A stretch of 64,000 nucleotides of DNA from contig CM053806.1 in the NCBI GenBank assembly GCA_028671895.1, positions 20,285,001 through 20,349,000 of the forward strand, read 5' to 3'. This document shows positions 34,761 through 47,391 of this stretch, piece after piece (within the stretch, counting starts at the first letter, position 1; every line of letters begins with the position of its first letter). A program made the translations under genes and the position numbers. This DNA comes from Oenanthe sinensis. Its lineage: Eukaryota > Streptophyta > Magnoliopsida > Apiales > Apiaceae. A model generated the notes under the pieces. The model searched no databases. It had not been told where the DNA came from and was given only the letters and a program-made list of their open reading frames with translations.

Positions 34761-35710
34761 TTAGTCTGGTTATTGTCCAACATAGGATTCACTTAGTTGA
34801 TGATGTTAAGCCTATTAGAGAACCTCAAAGGAGATTGAACCCTGCCATGATGGAAGTTGTTAAGAAAGAAATCCTTAAATGCCTCGATAATGGGATAATC
34901 TATCCCATTTCTGATAGTTATTGGGTCAGTCCCGTTCATGTAGTGCCTAAAAAGTCAGGTATTAACATAGTAACCAACGAAAATGATGAGCAAGTTCTTA
35001 CTCGTGTTCATTTAAGTTGGAGAATGTGCATAGATTTTAGGCAGTTCATTGCCGCCACTAGAAAAGACCACTTTCTTTTACCCTTCATGGACCAAATGTT
35101 AGAAAGGTTAGTGGGTCATTCTTACTATTAATTTCTAGGCGATTATTCTGGGTATTTCCAAATCCTCATTGCTCCCGAGGACCAAGAAAAGATCACGTTC
35201 ACTTGCCCTTTCGGAACCTTCGCTTATCGTCGGTTAGCTTTTGACCTAACTACTGGCCCTTCTACCCTTTAAAGATGCATGACTAGCATCTTTTTTGACA
35301 TGATAGGAGACTTTCTAGAAGTATTTATAGATGACTTTTCCATCTTTGGTTCTTCTTTTCATCAGTGTCTACACCATCTTGACTTAGTCTTAAAAAAGTG
35401 TAAGAAAACCGACCTCGTTCTTAATTGGGGAAAATGTCATTTCATGGTTAAGGAAGGAATTGTTCTTGGTCACAAAATTTCTGAAAAGGGAATCGAAGTT
35501 GATAAGACCAAAGTCGGCCTTATTGTTAATCTCTCTCCACCAAAATTTGTCAAAGAATTTTTCTCCTTATTAGAACATGCCGGTTTCTATCGACATTTCA
35601 TTAAGGATTTTAGTAGGAAGGCTAGACCCTTGACCAACATTCTTTCTAATGAGGTCAAATTCGAGTTTACTAGTGAGTGTGTTCAATCTTTTGACCACCT
35701 TAGGAAATAA
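34760..35710 (+). pseudogene. Reverse transcriptase of Athila-like element
   Basis: 34835-35131 carries KKEILKCLDNGIIYPISDSY, RMCIDFRQF and DQMLERLVGHSYY. After a TAA at 35129 comes FLGDYSGYFQI and TCPFGTFAYRRLAF. After a stop at 35271 the catalytic segment VFIDDFSIFGSSF (about 35318) is intact, followed by the connection region with HAGFYRHFIKDFS. The stops are single-codon changes without loss of the surrounding sequence. Confidence 0.9.
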
Positions 35711-36125
35711 TTGACTTCAGCCCCAATCATTAAGTCCCCCGATTGGAATCAACCTTTTAAGATAATGTGTAACGCTTCAGATTATGTGGTAGGGGCGGTG
35801 TCAGGTCAACGAATAGATAAGATACCTCATGTCATTTACTATGCTAGTAAGACCTTAAATGATGCTCAACATAATTACTCCACAACTGAAAAGTGCTCTT
35901 AGCAGTAGTCTTTGCTATTGAGAAGTTTTGGTCGTATCTTATCGGTTCCAAAATCATTTTTTACATCGATCACGCAGCCTTTAGATACCTTTTCTCCAAA
36001 AAAGACTCAAAGGCCCGATTGATTAGATGGGTCTTGTTGCTTCTGGAATTTGACCTAGAAATTAGGGATAAGAAGGGTTTAAAAAATGTTGTTGCCGGTC
36101 ATCTCTCTCGATTAGTAGTGAATTC
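35711..36125 (+). pseudogene. RNase H of Athila-like element
   Basis: 35711-35902 includes FKIMCNASDYVVGAV and YYASKTLNDAQHNYSTTEK. The next frame (35893-36333) continues with AVVFAIEKFWSYL, YIDHAAFRYLF and DLEIRDKKGLKNVV, so a frameshift lies near 35895. Acidic residues of the RNase H active site region (NASD, TTEK, YIDH) can be matched by eye. Confidence 0.85.
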
Positions 36126-38609
36126 CACTATTGATTTACCCTTAAACGAATCTTTTCCCGATGAACACCTTCTTTCGATTTCTACTCCTCATTGGTTCGT
36201 CGATATTGTCAATTATCTTGCCATCGACGAAATTCCTTCCAATTGTTCTAAGCAAGATAAATCAAATTTTTTCTCTCAAGTCAAGCACTTCTTTTGGGAT
36301 GACCCTTATCTTTTTAAATATTGCCCAGACTAGATCATTAGGAGATGTATTCTGAACCATGAGGTTAGGAGCGTACTGTCCTTTTGTCATGACCAAGCTT
36401 GTAAAGGTCATTTTAGTGCTAAGAAAATAGACGCGAAGATACTTCAGTGTGGTTTCTATTGGACTAGTTTATTTAAGGATGTCGCTGAATTTTGTTCCGC
36501 TTGTAGTAGGTGTCAACATTTAGGAAAGATCATCAGAAGAAATATGATGACAATGAGTCCAATCCTTGTCATTGAGTTTTTTGTTGTTTGGGGACTAGAT
36601 TTTATGGGCCCCTTTTCTAATTCGTTTGGTAATCTCTACATTCTCTTAGCGGTTGATTACATATCTAAGTGGGTCGAAGCCATACCAACTAAGACTAATG
36701 ATAACAAGATCATCCTTAAATTCTTAAAAGAGAATATCTTTTCTCGATTTGGCACACCTAGAGCTATCATTAGTGACCAAGGCAAGCACTTTAAAAATTA
36801 TCAATTTGAATCTCTCTTGAAAAAGTATTCCATCACTCATAAATTGGCTACCCCTTATCATCCTCAGACTAGTGGTCAAGTTGAAGTCTCTAATAGGCAA
36901 ATCAAACAAATTTTAGAAAATACTATCAACTCGAATATGAAATATTGGTCCACTAAGTTGATAGATGCATTATGAGACTATCGGAGTGATTTTAAGACGA
37001 TCTTGGGTATGTCTCCCTACAGACTTGTGCTTGATAAAGCGTATGTTATTCCCTAGAACAATGTCAATATTTGTATAGGGGGGGTTGAATACAAATATAC
37101 ACAACTTTTTGTTTTTTTTAATATTTGTTCTTGATGTTTAAGTGTTTTTAGAGAATGTGTATAAATAAGAACTGAAACTGAAAATACAATGAACAGAGAT
37201 ATTTAAAATTATTGATGGATTAGGTTTTCCATCAGTGTATATTTTTGCTCAATGTTTCTAGGTTAACAAAACCTAGCTTCATTTTACAAGGTTAGAAAAT
37301 AAATTAACTGTTCTTATAAAGTGCTCTAAGGCTGAACAGTTGATTCAAGAGATATTGTCTAACTTGTATATTTCTAACAATGCTACCACACTTGTTTATA
37401 TAACACAAGTGTGTTTACAATTCCTAGGAAAAGTATTAAAATAATTAATCTAAACTAGGATTGTTTCTGATCTATCTTTCCTCTTGCCTTTTTTCATTCT
37501 GGGAAAAGTCTTCAGACTTGGAAAGACATCTTTAACTTGAGTCTTCACAGTCAACATAGATTGTCTTCCATAGGTGTGCTTTTGTCTGTCAACTTGTGTT
37601 GTCTCACTCAATTAATAATTTGCTATTAAGCATATCAATTGATCCTTCCTTTTATCAATCAACTGGTATTTCTCTTCAATTGATCTTTGTATCCATCGAT
37701 TGATAAAAGATGATTCATCGATTGATAGATGTTATCAATCGATATATCAGTCGATGGGTCTTCACATCAGTTGATGGTCTTCAGTGCTTGACTTGGTTTC
37801 TTCAATTGATCTTCTATCCATCGATGCTTCAATATCAACTGATCATCCTTCACTTGTATAATTTCATGTCTTCAAATAATTACAATTTGACAGTCTAAGT
37901 TACACATCAGTTGATGACCTATATCAATCGATTCTAACATCAATTGATGAGAATAATATCAATTGACTTACATCTTATCGATTGAAATAGACTAAGTACA
38001 CATATGCTACAATCCAATTTATCAGTTGATTCACATAAATATTTCAATTGATAACTGGTTTCCTGATCAATTGATATTTATAATTTTCATAACAATTGAT
38101 CAGTTATATAAAGTAAAATTTCTATGACTCTAAATTTAAAGTTATCATCAAATTACATGTAGATTCTTAACAGTGCATCATCTCCCTGTTGAACTTGAAC
38201 ATAGGGCCATGTGGGCCATTGGAGAGTTAAACTTTGATTTATCAACTACTGGTAGTCATCGAAAGTTGCATTTGTCTGAGTTAGAGGAAATGAGGAATGA
38301 TGCCTATGAAAATGCTAAAATCTATAAAGAAAGAACTAAAGTGTTCATGATAAATCCATCTTGAGAAAATCCTTTTCTCCCGGTCCAAAAGTTCTTTTAT
38401 ATAATTCTAGGTTGCATCTCTTTCCTAGAAAGTTGAGATCTAGGTGGGAAAGACCATATATTGTTAAAACAGTTTTTCCTCACGGTGCTATTGAAATTAA
38501 AAATCCTAAAACTAGTGACATATTTAAATTTAATGGACAAAGGCTCAAACCATTTTTAGAATTACCATTTGATCTCAAGGAAGAGGTCATCCACCTTGTC
38601 GGTCTCTGA
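36126..38609 (+). pseudogene. Integrase of Athila-like element, split by a solo LTR
   Basis: The zinc-binding region lies near 36350-36520 (HDQACKGHFSAKK, then CSACSRCQHLG). The core at 36544-36975 shows Asp in GLDFMGPFS, Asp in IISDQGKHF and Glu in SGQVEVSNRQIKQ. The C-terminal part after the insertion holds HHLPVELEHRAMWAI (about 38173) and, after a break at 38362, the frame 38361-38609 with PGPKVLLYNSRLHLFPRKL and VFPHGAIEI. The insertion at 37044-38172 falls between the codons for DKAY and HLPVE; deleting it with one target copy returns the normal reading. Confidence 0.88.
37044..38172 (-). mobile_element. Solo LTR of a SIRE-like element inside Athila integrase
   Basis: 1,129 bp with TGTTA...TAACA ends. 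It matches 59976-61102 almost end to end and, more loosely, the LTR at 58215-59389, which fixes its sense as the minus strand (starting TGTTAAGAATCTACATG). No internal domain, so it is an LTR-LTR recombination product. Flanks gcgta (37039-37043) and gtgca (38173-38177) look like a decayed 5-bp duplication. It holds a dense cluster of atcaattgat/atcgattgat palindromes. Confidence 0.85.
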
Positions 38610-39871
38610 ATAAAGTAAGTTTTCAAAATAAACTAGTTTTGCTTCTCCGCCGTCATCCCATGTCAGGTATTATCTCTTTATGTTATTTTATCATATCTCT
38701 CTCATTTGCATACATTGGGGACAATGCATGATTTAGGTATGGGGGAGGGTGCTAGTAATGTTAAAATTTAAAAAAATATAAAAAAATAGAAAATTAAAAA
38801 TCCAAAAATAGAAATATTTAGATTGAGTTGTCATATCCTCTATTTGAATTTTAGGACTAGTTGGTGTTAACATTTAGTTCCAAAAATTATATATATAATG
38901 CCTTTTAGATAATTTAAACTTACTTGAGTAAGGTTTTCTTTATAAAACTTGTGTCGAACGATTTTTACACAAAATTTCAAGACGACACATATGCACAAGA
39001 CCTTTGTTGGAAAGATTGTATATGGATGTTATTCGATGCCTGAGAGAGAACCCATATGTTAGAACAATGTCGAATAAAATTTTTGTAAAAAATAAATATA
39101 TAGCCAAAAAAAAAAGAAACAAAAAAGAATAAACTACTTCAATATCCAATATTTCTCAAAATAAATAGACGAGATGATGGACACAAGTAGAATTGACTAG
39201 TCTTGTTTTGTGGCCTTTGTTACTCGAGTAATTAAGTCCGTTAGGGTGTTTCAAAACCTAGTGCCCTATGACCAACTAGTTCGGGAGTCACTGACCAAAG
39301 CTCGTTACATGGGTAACATAGAAAGCCTAAGAAAAGAGACACCATACAGTCGATTAAAAAAAAGGGGAAAAGAAAAAAAGGCTATATATATGAATTTGTG
39401 ATATTTGGCTACATACTTGTTTTAATAGAGATTGGGTCAGTTTAATATTGGTTGAAAAAGAGAAAATATTCTTATGCAGTTCTTCTATCAGGAGCCTTAA
39501 ATTCACTACGCACCTTGAGATTTTATGTAAACATTTAGATTCGACACCAGTAGATTAAAGTTACCTACAATTCGACTATTATTAGAAAAGTCTGTTAAGG
39601 CATGTATTTTCCCTATAAAATTTTTTTGTTAACACCATTGAAAACTGAGTCGGGACAATTACTGAAATTATTTCACAGATTTTATGGGTATATCTTCTGT
39701 AAACCCTTAGGAGACAACACTCCTCTTGTAGAGATCGTCTATGAGTTTAATGGGTTGGTAAACCTAAAATTACCCGGCACGCCTACGAAAAGGAGCCTAG
39801 GACTTTTCTTAGTTTGCTTTTTAACTTTTGATCTTACTTGAGGACGAGCAAAAGATAGGTATGTGGGTATT
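38610..39871 (+). other. 3' non-coding region of Athila-like element
   Basis: Contains the conserved cattggggacaatgcatgat segment (about 38713) and tatgggggaggg, often found after pol in such elements, and ends in cttgaggacgagcaaaagat then tatgtgggtat before the 3' LTR. No env-like frame is recognisable. Confidence 0.6.
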
Positions 39872-41248
39872 TGATTAGTGCATATTTTTATACCTATTTA
39901 GTATTTTCCTTAATATTTTTAATTAATTAATTTGATTCATTTTCATAATTTTATAGATATTTGATTAAATAAGAAGAAAAAAGAAAAAAGGAAGAAAATG
40001 GGAGAAAAGAGCAATAAAGGAAAAAAAAAGTTTGAGCAAAGCCATCAATCCATTTTCAAGCTATCAAGCTATACTTGCAACCAAAGCAAATGACAAGTGG
40101 ATGGAGATATGAAAGGCTAGGATTTACCCAATACCCTAATTTTGTCCTATAAATACTTCTCTTCTCCCATTGTATTCTCATATTTAGTTTACCAAGTTTT
40201 AGTAGTAGTTTCTCTTTTAATTTTCTAGATCTAGTTTTTATCTCTCTCAAATATTATAAACACTTTTCATATTAATGCAAGTCTTTATTTTCTTTTATAC
40301 TAGTCTCCATCTTTTATAAGTCTTATTTTCTTTTATGCTAGTCTCAATCTTCAACTTTTGTGCTATGATAGCTTTCAAAATCCACCAAGTTGAGCTTGGG
40401 GAAATGAAAGGAGCACTTTTATTTTAATCTTTTTAGATGTACTTTCCTTTTTATATTTTGTGGGTGAGCCCCTATTAGATTTCAATTTTATTAGTGAGTT
40501 TGATTCACATAACTTTTAGATCTACTTTTTATTCTAATTTATTTGCATCTTCTTCTCTACTTTTATATTCCTAGCACTTTTCATCTCCATTTTATTTTGG
40601 GTTATGAATCTTTCAAAATACCATAAGTTAAGCTTGGGGAAATGAAAGGAGCTCTTTTGTTTTATTAAATCTAATTACCTCTTTATATTTGGTAGTTGAG
40701 CCTCTAATAAATTTCAATTTTATTAGTAGGTTTGATTAATTAGTTAGATCTACTTTTTTTTTATTTTTGTAGTTAAGTCCTTTAGATCTATTTTTATTTA
40801 TTAGTTGTTTAATGGAGCTTACAGATCTACTTGTTTTTATCTTTAATTTACACTTTGTTATTGTCTTTTATGTTTGAGTCTTCAACCCTCAAATCTTTAT
40901 TTTACTTTTAATATTAAACCCATTTTTAAATTTTAAATTTTATTAGTGGGTCTAATAATTTAAGCTTATGTTTCTCTCAATTAGTAATTTAATTTTTTTT
41001 AGTTTTAAATATAATTTTAGTAGTGTTAAAATATGATCCTTAAATTTTTAGATATAGTTTACTAGCTTACTTGTTTTTTTTCTTTTATTAGTATAAACAA
41101 AATTCACCTTGAAATTAAATTCTCTAATTCTCCTAAGTTAAATTTTAAGGATCGCGAAATTAATTTAGTCCTTGTGGTTCGAATCTTAAAAATACTAAAA
41201 CGAGATCGTGCATATGCGATAATTTTTAAATTAAATATTTTTAGCACA
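39872..41248 (+). repeat. 3' LTR of Athila-like element
   Basis: 1,377 bp, partner of 30416-31811, ending TTTTTAGCACA. It carries the conserved TATAAATA at 40148-40155. Confidence 0.88.
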
Positions 41249-42715
41249 TCATTAAGATATCTAATAGAATTTGAGTTATAATATAAAGTGGGGTAAAACA
41301 AATTATAATTATTAGGAATCTTAATAATAATTATAACTTATAAATAATTGGTACATAATATTATGTAGTTATTAAGAATTGATATTATGACCTTGGTAGT
41401 ATTTGGATAAGATCCCTCTTACTCTTATTATATATTTATAGTATATTATTATAACTGAAAGATTAAAAATTTGGTTGTCGGTATGGTACTGGGTAAACCA
41501 TATAAAAGATTTTAACCGTTCAATTTTATGTTAACCATATAAGCGATCTTAACCATTGAATTTTAATAAAATATAATTTTAAAAAGAATATAATCATACA
41601 TACAACTCTAACATCAGTAGTTCTCATTTTATACAAGATAAGATAATAAGATAGGATAATATTATATTATATATAAATTATATTATATATTTAGAATATT
41701 CAGAAGAACTTTGCTCAAAGTAGAACAATCAATTCCCATCAATACACGTATGTTCAAATTAGAAGACTGACATCAACACCCTATATACAACTCTAACTCC
41801 GATAGTCCTCTTTTTATACAACCCATCACAAATAGAATAATATTATATTATATTTAAATTATATTATATGAATATTAAAATAATTATATTATTTTATTAA
41901 CATTAATTAAATTTTATCATTGTGTTATATTTATATTATCTATACTTTTATATTATATTATTTTAAAAAACTTCTCTTTTAATTAGAATATATAATTGTA
42001 CTCACATTCTACCAACATGTTTCAATTTTTCTCATCGCTCAAACACTTTAATTTATTTAAAATTACAATTTTATAATTAAAATTTTTGAATATTAAAATT
42101 ATATTATATTTTACCTACATTAAAATATACTCTTTTATTTAAATTTTAATTAAAATATTTCGAATATATTTGTAACTCTTTTTTTTTAATAAAAATTTCC
42201 TAATTAAATTTAAAGAAAAACAAAAAGTTTGGTCAGTTGGTCGTTCGTCCGGTAAGTCCTCTTTTTATACAACTTTTTTTTTACAACTTTTTTTTATCAT
42301 CCGTAAGTTTTATTTTTATACAACTTTTTTATACAATTATGATATAATTATAATTTAATTTTAAAACATATATATTTTACATATAACTCTATCATCGGTG
42401 AGTCATTTTTTGTACAACAATCTAATAACATATCTCATTTCACTTCTACTTGAAATTACAACTTATTAATTAAATCTCATGAATATTAAAACTTATTAAT
42501 TAAATCTCATGAATAGTAAAATAATTTTATTATTTTATCTATAAATAATTTTTATTATATATTATATTATCATAGCCGATATAATAAAAAAAATTAAATT
42601 ACATATTTAAATCATATAAAATAATTAATATATAATTTATTAATCCCGCTTGTGCTTTGCACGGGTTATAAGCCAGTAGAATATAATTTCATAAATAACA
42701 AAATTTTATTTCATA
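41249..42715. other. AT-rich repeat-derived intergenic DNA
   Basis: Several degenerate direct repeats of a motif like acaactctaac.tc.g.tagtcctc then tttttatacaac occur at about 41600, 41785, 42250 and 42375. At 42644-42665 a GC-richer hairpin (cccgcttgtgctttgcacggg) stands out from the AT background, followed by ttataagccagtag. This resembles a Helitron 3' end, but no 5' TC end was found, so the assignment is weak. No gene. Confidence 0.4.
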
Positions 42716-43162
42716 AAAAATAGTACCTCCGATCCAATTTTATCCATTTCTTAATATTTTATTATTATGCTTCGTTCTGAATATTATTAATATTTTATAA
42801 ATAATTTATAATATTTTGAAGATGTTTCTCTTTTTCTTCGGAAAATGTATTATTGTGTCAACCAACGGCTCTGGGTCTAGTTCTTCTCTTTCAGTTAGAG
42901 ACTCATCCAACACCAAACATAAACCAGAACGAAACAGAATGGCTAGATTTACTTGTACTCCTAAATCTTGTTACTTGTACTCCTACTAGAGATCTTCTTG
43001 CATGTTCGTCAACCATAGTTTATTCGTACAAATACCTCGATTATTCCCATTTGTAGAGTTGACTTGGTAAACTCTTACTTTCTGTGTCGATTTAGCAAGT
43101 GCATGTCATTTGTGTGTATGTACACACACTTTTATTTGTTTGAGGGTGTGTGATACACATAC
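42716..43162 (+). promoter_or_regulatory. Upstream region of the purple acid phosphatase gene
   Basis: Contains the probable promoter and 5' UTR. No clear TATA box at a usual distance and no phosphate-response P1BS element (GNATATNC) was recognised by eye. A ctccgatccaattttatccat stretch near 42727 resembles a MITE end. Confidence 0.35.
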
Positions 43163-46100
43163 ATGCTTACTAGAATGTCTTGTTTTGTTGGTGTTCTGTT
43201 TTTTGTTTTGATTAGTACTGTAGATATATGTAATGGAGGAGTTACAAGTAGTTTTGTTAGAAAAGTTGAAAAAACTATAGATATGCCTCTTGATAGTGAT
43301 GTTTTCAAGGTTCCTCCTGGCTACAATGCTCCTCAACAGGTTTCTTTTCTTCTTTTGCTTCTTTTAGTTCTTGCCAACTCTTTTTCTTGAATTTGAGTTG
43401 ACTTTTTAGTGTAATTTATTTCTTTATGTTTGTACATCAACTTAAAGATTTGTTACTTTTGTTATATAATTTAGGCCATTGTTAGAATAATATAAGATCC
43501 AAATTAAGTCCTGCTCCTAAAACCTTTAGTGTTGTGTTTGGTTGGAGAGATTGGAATTGAATGAAATGGAATCAGTAAAAATAGAAGAAAATAATTGAGG
43601 TAGAATGAGAGATTTAAAAAAAGATTACTGAATGCAAAATTTCTATGATGAGAATTGGCAAGAAAATGAGTAAGAAAGAGAATGGAGTATTCCATCTCAA
43701 AATGGAGGGTTTGAGTTTTAGTCTAGGTTAATAGGAGTGGAATGGGGGAAAGAATGAAATTTTTGAAAATTCACTCGATATTAGTTCAAATCTCATTTCA
43801 TTTCATTCCATTCCAATCTCCCCAACCAAACATAATATAGGAGAATTGGTAATTTAACATGGTATCAGAGCTTAGATTGAGAGAGGTCTCGAGTTAGAGT
43901 CCCTCCTACTTTCTCATTGTATGTATTAGAGTTCTTTTGATCAAGCGGTCTTGAGTTCCAATGGTGAGAACTCCAATTTATTAAAAATTTATTAGAATTT
44001 TATCCCGAAATGCACCTGTAACACCTTAATTTTTTGAAGAGTTGCTAACTTTGACATTTTTTGTTTATAATTCTTGAGATGTATAGATTTTAATATGTGG
44101 GTTTATTGATTTGAAGGTACATATTACACAAGGAGATGATGTTGGGAAGGGAGTGATTGTTTCCTGGGTTACAATGGATGAACCTGGTTCTAACACAGTT
44201 CTTTATTGGAGTGGTAAGAGTAAACAAATCGAGAAGGCCCGAGGCAAAATTACTACCTATAAATTCTACAATTATACTTCTGGTTACATACACCATTGCA
44301 CCATTAATAATTTAAAGGTATATTATTATCAATTTGTTGTTAAATTCTAATTGGGAGTGTTATTCTACTTGACTGCTCAATACCCATAAATTTAATGTCT
44401 GAATATCTTGGTCAACCAATTTGGAGCTGAGGAGACTTTCTTTAGTAATTGATATATTCCCATTGTTTTGGCAGTTTGATACGAAGTATTATTATGAGGT
44501 TGGGATTGGTCATACACAGAGAACATTCTGGTTCGTTACTCCTCCTGCAGTTGGACCAGATGTTCCTTACACTTTTGGCCTCATTGGTAAACTTCTCTTC
44601 TGATACGCCATATCATAGTAGAGGTTGCTGGTAGAATAAACGAATACATTTTCATCACTTTAGCAGGGTTCAGTAACTCTTGTGTTTTTGAAAATGTTAA
44701 CTTGACCCAGTTAGTGTTTAAGCATGAAATTAGACAGTGGATACAGACAACTCTAATGCTATATTGTTAAGATAATTTAATTTCAAAAAAAAAAAGGTAA
44801 GATAATTGCACTGATTGTGATGTGTATGAATTATGATACATTATTACTCACTTTCATAATAATTCTATTGCAGGGGATCTTGGTCAGAGTTACGATTCTA
44901 ATGTGACACTTATTCACTATGAACTAAATCCAACAAAAGGAAAAACTGTGTTGTTTGTTGGGGATCTCTCCTATGCAGATAAATACCCCGATCATGACAA
45001 CCGAAGATGGGATACATGGGGAAGGTTCGTCGAGAGGAGTACTGCATATCAACCTTGGATATGGACTGCAGGAAATCATGACATCGATTTTGTACCTGAA
45101 ATTGTAAGGATCAATTTTTTGTTTGATTTACATTTTCTTTACTGTAGATGAGTCTAGTACCTCGGACAATTTTTCAGAAAGTGCTTTTTAAGATTGCCTT
45201 TTGTGGAAGTTGCCAAACTATATCAGTGCACCTGTCCATAAAACTACACTCTACCGTCTACTTGTCTTACAGATACCTAAGATATTAGCACAATTTATAT
45301 GAATATACAAATGCGTTGCTTATGACCCAACTCTTTTTTGAAATACATAATGTGAATATCTCTTCATAATCTTTCTTGCAGGGTGAAGATAAGCCCTTTA
45401 AGCCTTATACTCATCGTTATTATACTCCTTATAGAGTATCAAACAGCACTGCTCCCTTTTGGTACTCAATTAAGAGAGCTTCAGCATATATCATTGTGTT
45501 GTCCTCTTACTCAGCATATGGTAATTGGTACATCCAAATCAAGTTTCACTATTCTGAATCATTTTATCAAGCATGCACATATCTGCAGTTTTTCTGAATT
45601 TCTTATATAATATACGCTATGCTTAAATATATTTAATTCAAGTTTAAATTAAAAATACTTCTTAAAATCATTGCTATGGAATATGGATTGCAATGTTGAG
45701 AAGGTGCATGAGGCAATATCGCCATAAAAAAACACAGTCCATTCCCCATTTTCTCATGTTGAATAAAATGTAATTGAAGTCTTCTGTCATCAATTTTAAT
45801 ATATTCGTAGGCAAGTACACACCTCAATACCAATGGCTCGAGAAGGAGCTATCAAAAGTCAACAGAAGTGAGACACCATGGTTGATTGTTCTTATGCATG
45901 CCCCCTGGTATAATAGCTACAATTATCACTACATGGAAGCTGAAACAATGAGAGTAGTGTATGAGCCATGGTTTGTCAAATACAAAGTTGATGTCGTGTT
46001 TGCTGGTCATGTTCATGCCTACGAGCGATCAGTAAGTTCATGTTCCCGCTACTAATTGTGCTTCAGAGTAAATCTTTCTACAGTTAACTTCCATATCCAA

Positions 46101-46576
46101 TTGTAATACTCCCGAGCTTCAAAGCATTTCAAAGTTAAAGTGAAGGACTAACATTAACTGCTTAATTTCTGCAGGAACGTGTATCAAACATAGCATATAA
46201 CATTGTAAATGGAATTTGCAATCCTGTAAAAGACCAATCTGCACCGGTATACATAACTATTGGCGATGGTGGAAATCTTGAAGGATTAGTAACCAAGTAT
46301 GATTAACATACATGTTATAAGTAGGTGTAGGTCTTCAATATATTCCTAGATAAATTCTAATATTCAGTATTTTTTTTTTGATACAGCATGACGGAGCCAC
46401 AACCAAAGTACTCAGCTTTCCGCGAGGCCAGCTTTGGCCATGCCACTTTTGATATCAAGAACCGAACCCACGCTTACTATGCTTGGCATAGGAATCAGGA
46501 TGGATATGCAGTTGAAGCTGATACTGTGTGGTTTTTTAACAGATACTGGCATCAGATTGATGATTCAACTACCTAG
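43163..46576 (+). CDS. Purple acid phosphatase, secreted, PAP10/PAP12-like
   Basis: A binuclear metal phosphomonoesterase that releases phosphate from organic esters, normally secreted to the apoplast or rhizosphere. Eight exons: 43163-43339, 44117-44317, 44475-44586, 44874-45103, 45382-45520, 45811-46031, 46175-46296 and 46387-46576, giving 463 residues. Residues 1-25 form a hydrophobic signal peptide (cleavage near CNG/G). The five metal-binding blocks are all present: GDLGQ (164-168), GDLSYAD (193-199), GNHD (230-233), VLMH (313-316) and GHVH (352-355). GNHD is used instead of the commoner GNHE. Several N-x-S/T sites fit a glycoprotein. Introns are GT-AG and frame-consistent. Start: M1 is taken, with M5 (43175) possible. 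The wording matches high-molecular-weight plant PAPs of the PAP10/12 type; the exact orthologue is not certain. Confidence 0.95.
43531..43836. mobile_element. Fold-back MITE in phosphatase intron 1
   Basis: gttgtgtttggttggagaga at 43531-43550 and the continuing ttggaattgaatgaaatgga pair with attccattccaatctcccc and aaccaaacataat at 43808-43835. A hairpin of about 305 bp inside the 777-bp first intron; no coding. No convincing target duplication. Confidence 0.65.
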
Positions 46577-47391
46577 TTGCAAAGGAGCGGATTCGTCAAA
46601 TTTCAGTGTCTTGAGTTCACCTTTTGTGGGACTGCTATTTATTCGGTTGGCCTTCAGCAAAACTTCAGCAACTCAAGTCGTATGCGCTGCCTTGAAGAAT
46701 ATATGACACTTAGATTGCTTGTTTATTACGTCGACAACACACTGCAGTTAAATTCTAAATTATACATTCCCCACCCACACTCCATGATTTATCAAAGGCA
46801 ATGAACAAAGTTCAAGTAAATTGAAGGAGGGAGAGTTGCAAAATTAACCAACTTTTGAAGAAGCTCAAAAAAAGTAAAAAGCCGATGGGTGCAAGGCCAC
46901 AAACTCAAAGCAAATATACTCAACTTTGGACTAATATAAGAATTGTTTTAAACATTCTCAACTGTGGACTCTAAAGAAAACATTCTCCAACTTCAATTTC
47001 TGTCTAAAATCTTAGCACAGTCTCGAGCAAAAGCCTGCAAAAACTTGGATGCCAACCTGGAGAAATAATTCAGTTCAACTAGATTCCTAGTGTTGCAGAA
47101 AATAAGCATTAATTTTTTTTAAGGAAATTGTTCTGGAATATCAGAAAACTAGGCAGCTAGCTTTTGACTGTTCTTCACAATTTCCTTCAAGCGACTGTAA
47201 ATGTAATGAAACGTCACTTTGGGGTACCAAGCACAGTTTTTTATTTACTGGTAAAAAGTCAAGGAAGGCTCATCATGAAATAAATTGTTTGCCATGCCTC
47301 AGTCCTTTGTCAGCATTTACCTGGAAAGAAACAAAAAAAAATGCAGTTCAGACTTTAAATAGCAGTGACTATTATGCAAGGATAATAATAT
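46577..47391. other. Convergent intergenic region between phosphatase and DRD1
   Basis: 815 bp between the stop codons of two convergent genes, so it contains both 3' UTRs. No other feature recognised. Confidence 0.7.

Larger units (their letters stand above)
30416..41248 (+). mobile_element. Ty3/Gypsy LTR retrotransposon, Athila-like, decayed
   Basis: LTRs 30416-31811 and 39872-41248 (about 1.4 kb) share starts (TGATTAG) and ends (TTTTTAGCACA). Internal remnants in order: Gag, protease, RT, RNase H, integrase, then about 1.2 kb without an env-like frame. The RT wording (RMCIDFRQF, AATRKDHFLLPFMDQMLERL) and an insertion within RT are typical of the Athila lineage. Stops and frameshifts are frequent. 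The integrase is split by a solo LTR at 37044-38172. Flanks (acatat left, tcatt right) do not give a matching 5-bp duplication, and no standard primer site follows the 5' LTR, so one border may have been altered. Confidence 0.88.

Noticed and set aside
43855..44000. tggtatcagagc followed by a gagtccc motif in phosphatase intron 1
   Set aside because: Could be a tRNA-derived SINE or an LTR primer-site scrap, but neither box spacing nor flanking duplication was convincing.
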